In this document: piece after piece, positions 63,232 through 64,000 of the stretch
Layout: every line of letters starts with the position of its first letter
How positions within the stretch are numbered: the stretch's first letter is position 1
Source: a bacterium
GTDB lineage: Bacteria > Babelota > Babeliae > Babelales > Vermiphilaceae
Direction of reading: 5' to 3'
Length of the DNA: 64,000 nt
Assembly (NCBI GenBank): GCA_016699125.1
Contig: CP064961.1
Location: 744,001-808,000, forward strand
The notes under the pieces: model-generated
The model's input: the letters and a program-made list of their open reading frames with translations, nothing else
Database searches by the model: none
What the model was told of the DNA's origin: nothing
Position numbers and translations under genes: made by a program

Positions 63232-63239
63232 GGATTTAG

Positions 63240-63929
63240 ATGATGAAGCATCTTGCCTGTATTATGGATGGAAATAGACGATGGGCAATCGAAAACAAGG
63301 TTCCGCTGGCTTATGCGTATCAACAGGGCATTGAGCGAATCTGTACAGTGATTGATTTTGCATTAGCGGAAGAGATCGAATATGTATCTTTATTTGGCTT
63401 CTCTGTTCAAAATATGGGGCGAACGTTTGTTGAAAAACAGCTTTTATATTCAGTAATTTTGGGATTATCTGACAGAATTATTAGTTTTATAAAAGAGCGT
63501 AAGGTCCGTGTCCGCTGCATGGGAAGACGGGACTATTTTCCCGAGGAAGTACGTAATTTTTGTGATCGGTTAGAAATGACTACCTCACAAGAAGTTGGTT
63601 TAAATGTAATACTGTTGTTAGGCTATGGAGGCCAGGAGGACATTGTCGCTACAACAAAGTTGATAGCAGAGCAGGTCGCTTTGCAAAAAATTGTACCAGA
63701 GCAGGTTACAGATTCTTTTTTTAAATCGCACCTTTTAACCTCTTTTTTGCCTGATCCTGAATTAATTATTCGCACAGGAAAAGTGAAGCGCTTAAGCAAT
63801 TTTTTTTTATATCAAGCTGCATATACTGAGTTGGCATTTATGGACTGTTTGTGGCCAGATATCACGACTGAACAGTTAAAAGTGGTTTTTAATGATTTTT
63901 CTTTAGTGAAAAGGAATTTTGGATTGTGA
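63240..63929 (+). CDS. uppS: Isoprenyl transferase (undecaprenyl pyrophosphate synthase)
   Basis: A cis-prenyltransferase that makes the C55 lipid carrier for peptidoglycan and other envelope polymers. The N-terminal block CIMDGNRRWA carries the catalytic Asp and corresponds to IMDGNGRWA. FGFSVQNMGR corresponds to FSTENWKR, so E and W of the usual motif are Q and M. IIRTGKVKRLSNFFLYQAAY with TELAF near 185-205 is the substrate-binding arginine block. The length of 229 is normal or slightly short. The changes sit in conserved positions but leave the key Asp and Arg residues. Its stop overlaps the GTG start of gpsA. AAGGA precedes the ATG. Confidence 0.92.
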   Translation: MMKHLACIMDGNRRWAIENKVPLAYAYQQGIERICTVIDFALAEEIEYVSLFGFSVQNMGRTFVEKQLLYSVILGLSDRIISFIKERKVRVRCMGRRDYFPEEVRNFCDRLEMTTSQEVGLNVILLLGYGGQEDIVATTKLIAEQVALQKIVPEQVTDSFFKSHLLTSFLPDPELIIRTGKVKRLSNFFLYQAAYTELAFMDCLWPDITTEQLKVVFNDFSLVKRNFGL

Positions 63930-64000
63930 GCACCGGGCTTAACTCTCATGCAATAGGAATCATTGGTGCAGGGGCATGGGGAACTGCTTTGGCCTATGTA
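63926..64000 (+). CDS. gpsA: NAD(P)H-dependent glycerol-3-phosphate dehydrogenase, N-terminus only (cut by window edge)
   Basis: The first 25 codons of GpsA, which makes sn-glycerol 3-phosphate for phospholipid synthesis. GTG 63926 overlaps the uppS stop (GTGA). The translation SHAIGIIGAGAWGTALAYV has the dinucleotide-binding GxGxWGTA signature specific for this family (IAVIGAGSWGTALA). The remainder is beyond the window. Confidence 0.87.
   Translation, partial: MSTGLNSHAIGIIGAGAWGTALAYV

Overview
The window reads as a piece of an AT-rich, densely packed bacterial chromosome from a reduced, probably host-associated lineage. Ordinary housekeeping genes (FtsQ-FtsA-FtsZ, AlaS, TyrS, GatB, MurI, UppS, GpsA, ComM, AcpS, Dcd, F1-ATPase subunits) are scattered singly or in small clusters among many genes for signal-peptide-bearing proteins with no recognisable function, and a GspC/D/L/M-type secretion locus is present. 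This layout fits Candidatus Dependentiae (TM6/Babeliae). That placement is inferred from gene content, not from a phylogeny.

Layout. 0-9 kb: the 3' end of atpA, a secreted ORF abutting a PPP-like phosphatase, tRNA-Arg(UCU), a long coiled-coil protein, then a minus-strand block of secreted HExxH metallopeptidase paralogues, two of them frameshifted. 9-13.4 kb: comM, a duplication scar, acpS, and an enolase-like protein that has lost its catalytic residues. 13.4-23 kb: a minus-strand operon for GspC-, GspD-, GspL- and GspM-like proteins plus a second secretin, with a MoxR ATPase upstream. 23-30 kb: dcd, two giant exported coiled-coil proteins, and a broken secreted gene. 30-39 kb: gatB, a site-2-protease-like protein without its zinc motif, tyrS, murI, and small exported proteins. 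39-42.5 kb: ftsQ-ftsA-ftsZ. 42.8-50 kb: a broken exported gene, alaS, exported proteins and a lipoprotein. 50-56.9 kb: atpD-atpC, a HerA-like ATPase, and two membrane-protein paralogues flanking an IS200-type insertion sequence. 57-64 kb: an exported methyltransferase-like protein, two more HExxH-family paralogues (one dead), a photolyase, membrane and exported proteins, uppS and the start of gpsA.

How it fits together. The exported proteins need a way out, and the Gsp-type locus is the obvious candidate for the last step. Several exported proteins look enzymatic (zinc peptidases, a phosphatase, a methyltransferase), as expected for proteins acting on a host or prey. Two themes stand out. First, dead copies of enzymes (enolase, site-2 protease, two peptidase paralogues) are retained. 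Second, at least five exported-protein genes are broken by one-base length changes in A-tracts, while every housekeeping frame in the window is open. That pattern could be phase variation, transcriptional slippage, decay, or homopolymer sequencing error, and the sequence alone cannot separate them.

I saw no CRISPR array, no rRNA, no prophage and no replication origin.
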